A stretch of DNA of 6,575 nt from Bacteroidales bacterium UBA2716 (GTDB taxonomy: Bacteria > Bacteroidota > Bacteroidia > Bacteroidales > UBA932). A program made the position numbers and the translations under genes. The notes under the pieces are model-generated. The model was not told where the DNA came from. It worked only from the letters and a program-made list of their open reading frames with translations, and made no database searches. This document shows positions 5,707 through 6,575 of this stretch, in pieces (within the stretch, counting starts at the first letter, position 1; each line of letters starts with the position of its first letter). The DNA is taken from positions 1-6,575 of the forward strand of contig DEKS01000012.1 in the NCBI GenBank assembly GCA_002354005.1, read 5' to 3'.

Positions 5707-6575
5707 ATGGCAGAAAGAAAAAAAATAAGTTTCAACTTCTCCTGGCTGTATTTCCTGATTCTTCTGGGAATCGGGTATTTGCTGTTTAACAACCAGCGAA
5801 GTGCGGCTCCGGAAAAGATAGAGTGGGCAGAAGTCCAGTCCATGATTGCCGCAGGCGATGTTGCAGAGATAGACTTCGTGCGCAACGACTACAAAGGAGA
5901 GATTAAACTGCGCCCGGAAAAGCTGGCCAAATATGAGAGCAAGTTCCCCGGAGGCAACCCGCCTCGCCGCGCGCCGCATTTCTACTTCCTGGTGTCGTCC
6001 AAATTTGACCCTGAAACCACCTTTAGCGCACTCAACGCAGAACTTACGCCCGTAGAGCAGTTCAAGGTGGTCATTAAAAACGAGGACCATATCTGGGGTG
6101 ACATTTTCCAGATGGTGTTTCCTCTCCTCATCTTCATCCTGTTCTGGGTGTGGATGTTCAGGGGCATGAACCGCGGCATGGGCGGTCCCGGCGGCCCCGG
6201 TGGCATGAACCCCTTCAATGCGGGCAAGGCCAACACGCGGGAAGCGGACAAGAACGAGGTGAAAGTCACCTTCAAGGATGTGGCCGGCCTGTATGGCGCC
6301 AAGGAAGAAGTAATGGAAATTGTAGACTTCCTCAAGAACCCGCAGAAATACACCGCCCTCGGCGGCAAAATCCCCAAGGGAGCGCTGCTGGTGGGGCCTC
6401 CGGGAACCGGTAAAACCTTGCTGGCCAAGGCCGTGGCAGGGGAGGCCAACGTCCCGTTCTTCTCCATCTCCGGATCGGATTTCGTGGAAATGTTCGTAGG
6501 CGTGGGTGCTTCGCGTGTGCGCGACCTGTTCCGTCAGGCCAAGGAAAAGGCTCCCTGCATCGTCTTCATCGACGA
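5707..6575 (+). CDS. ftsH: ATP-dependent zinc metalloprotease FtsH (5' part, cut by window end)
   Basis: FtsH is the hexameric inner-membrane AAA+ protease that pulls out and degrades misassembled membrane proteins and some unstable cytosolic regulators. The first 289 codons are present and the frame is open at the window edge. A short charged N-terminus (MAERKK) precedes transmembrane segment 1 (about 11-27). A periplasmic domain of about 100 residues follows, then transmembrane segment 2 (about 132-151) and a Gly/Met/Pro-rich linker (153-167, with GGPGGPGG). The AAA+ domain begins at VTFKDVAGL. It shows Walker A GPPGTGKT (230-237), the pore motif FVG (263-265) and the start of Walker B IVFID (285-289). 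The rest of Walker B, the SRH region and the zinc-protease HEXXH site lie beyond the window. Start chosen: ATG 5707, 3 bp after the rsfS stop. This pairing implies shared expression. Confidence 0.96.
   Translation, partial: MAERKKISFNFSWLYFLILLGIGYLLFNNQRSAAPEKIEWAEVQSMIAAGDVAEIDFVRNDYKGEIKLRPEKLAKYESKFPGGNPPRRAPHFYFLVSSKFDPETTFSALNAELTPVEQFKVVIKNEDHIWGDIFQMVFPLLIFILFWVWMFRGMNRGMGGPGGPGGMNPFNAGKANTREADKNEVKVTFKDVAGLYGAKEEVMEIVDFLKNPQKYTALGGKIPKGALLVGPPGTGKTLLAKAVAGEANVPFFSISGSDFVEMFVGVGASRVRDLFRQAKEKAPCIVFID

Noticed and set aside
5341..6090. 249-codon open frame on the minus strand across rsfS and ftsH
   Set aside because: It overlaps two conserved genes and their junction. The translation shows no domain and is best explained as a shadow of those genes.
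6181..6207. Short GGC/CCC-rich repeat in ftsH
   Set aside because: It encodes the Gly/Pro/Met-rich linker after the second transmembrane segment. It is in frame and common in FtsH, so it is not a separate repeat element.

Overview
The window looks like an ordinary chromosomal housekeeping segment from a member of the Bacteroidota, probably Bacteroidales. Three things point there. No start codon has a Shine-Dalgarno sequence in front of it. The intergenic gaps carry copies of the Bacteroidota -7 promoter element (TAnnTTTG). The gene content also fits: dnaA without dnaN beside it, a lyase of the type seen in Bacteroidota, and the pair rsfS-ftsH. Coding regions are GC-rich with strong G/C third-position bias, and the short gaps are very AT-rich. 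The assignment rests on these traits only; no database search was possible.

Layout: positions 1-109 are an AT-rich leader with a possible promoter. dnaA (110-1537, +) encodes the replication initiator. It converges on an aromatic amino acid ammonia-lyase gene (1568-3091, -), and one 11-bp hairpin with A/T tracts on both sides (1536-1567) sits between their stop codons and probably terminates both. A 93-bp divergent gap (3092-3184) holds two back-to-back promoter candidates. The forward genes follow: pepD (3185-4612, M20C dipeptidase), rpe (4609-5274, ribulose-phosphate 3-epimerase, overlapping pepD by ATGA), rsfS (5320-5703, ribosome silencing factor) and the 5' part of ftsH (5707 to the window edge, membrane AAA+ protease).

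Functionally these are core genes: replication initiation, dipeptide breakdown, the pentose phosphate pathway, ribosome dormancy and membrane protein quality control. pepD-rpe look translationally coupled. rsfS-ftsH are 3 bp apart and probably share a promoter in the rpe-rsfS gap. The lyase is the most interesting gene. It would usually be labelled histidine ammonia-lyase, but several active-site positions look more like tyrosine/phenylalanine ammonia-lyases, and no other histidine-utilisation gene is nearby.

I found no mobile element, CRISPR array, tRNA, rRNA or clear new system. The points worth a second look are the lyase's substrate, its start codon and divergent promoters, the unusual substrate-loop residues in Rpe, and the shared terminator.
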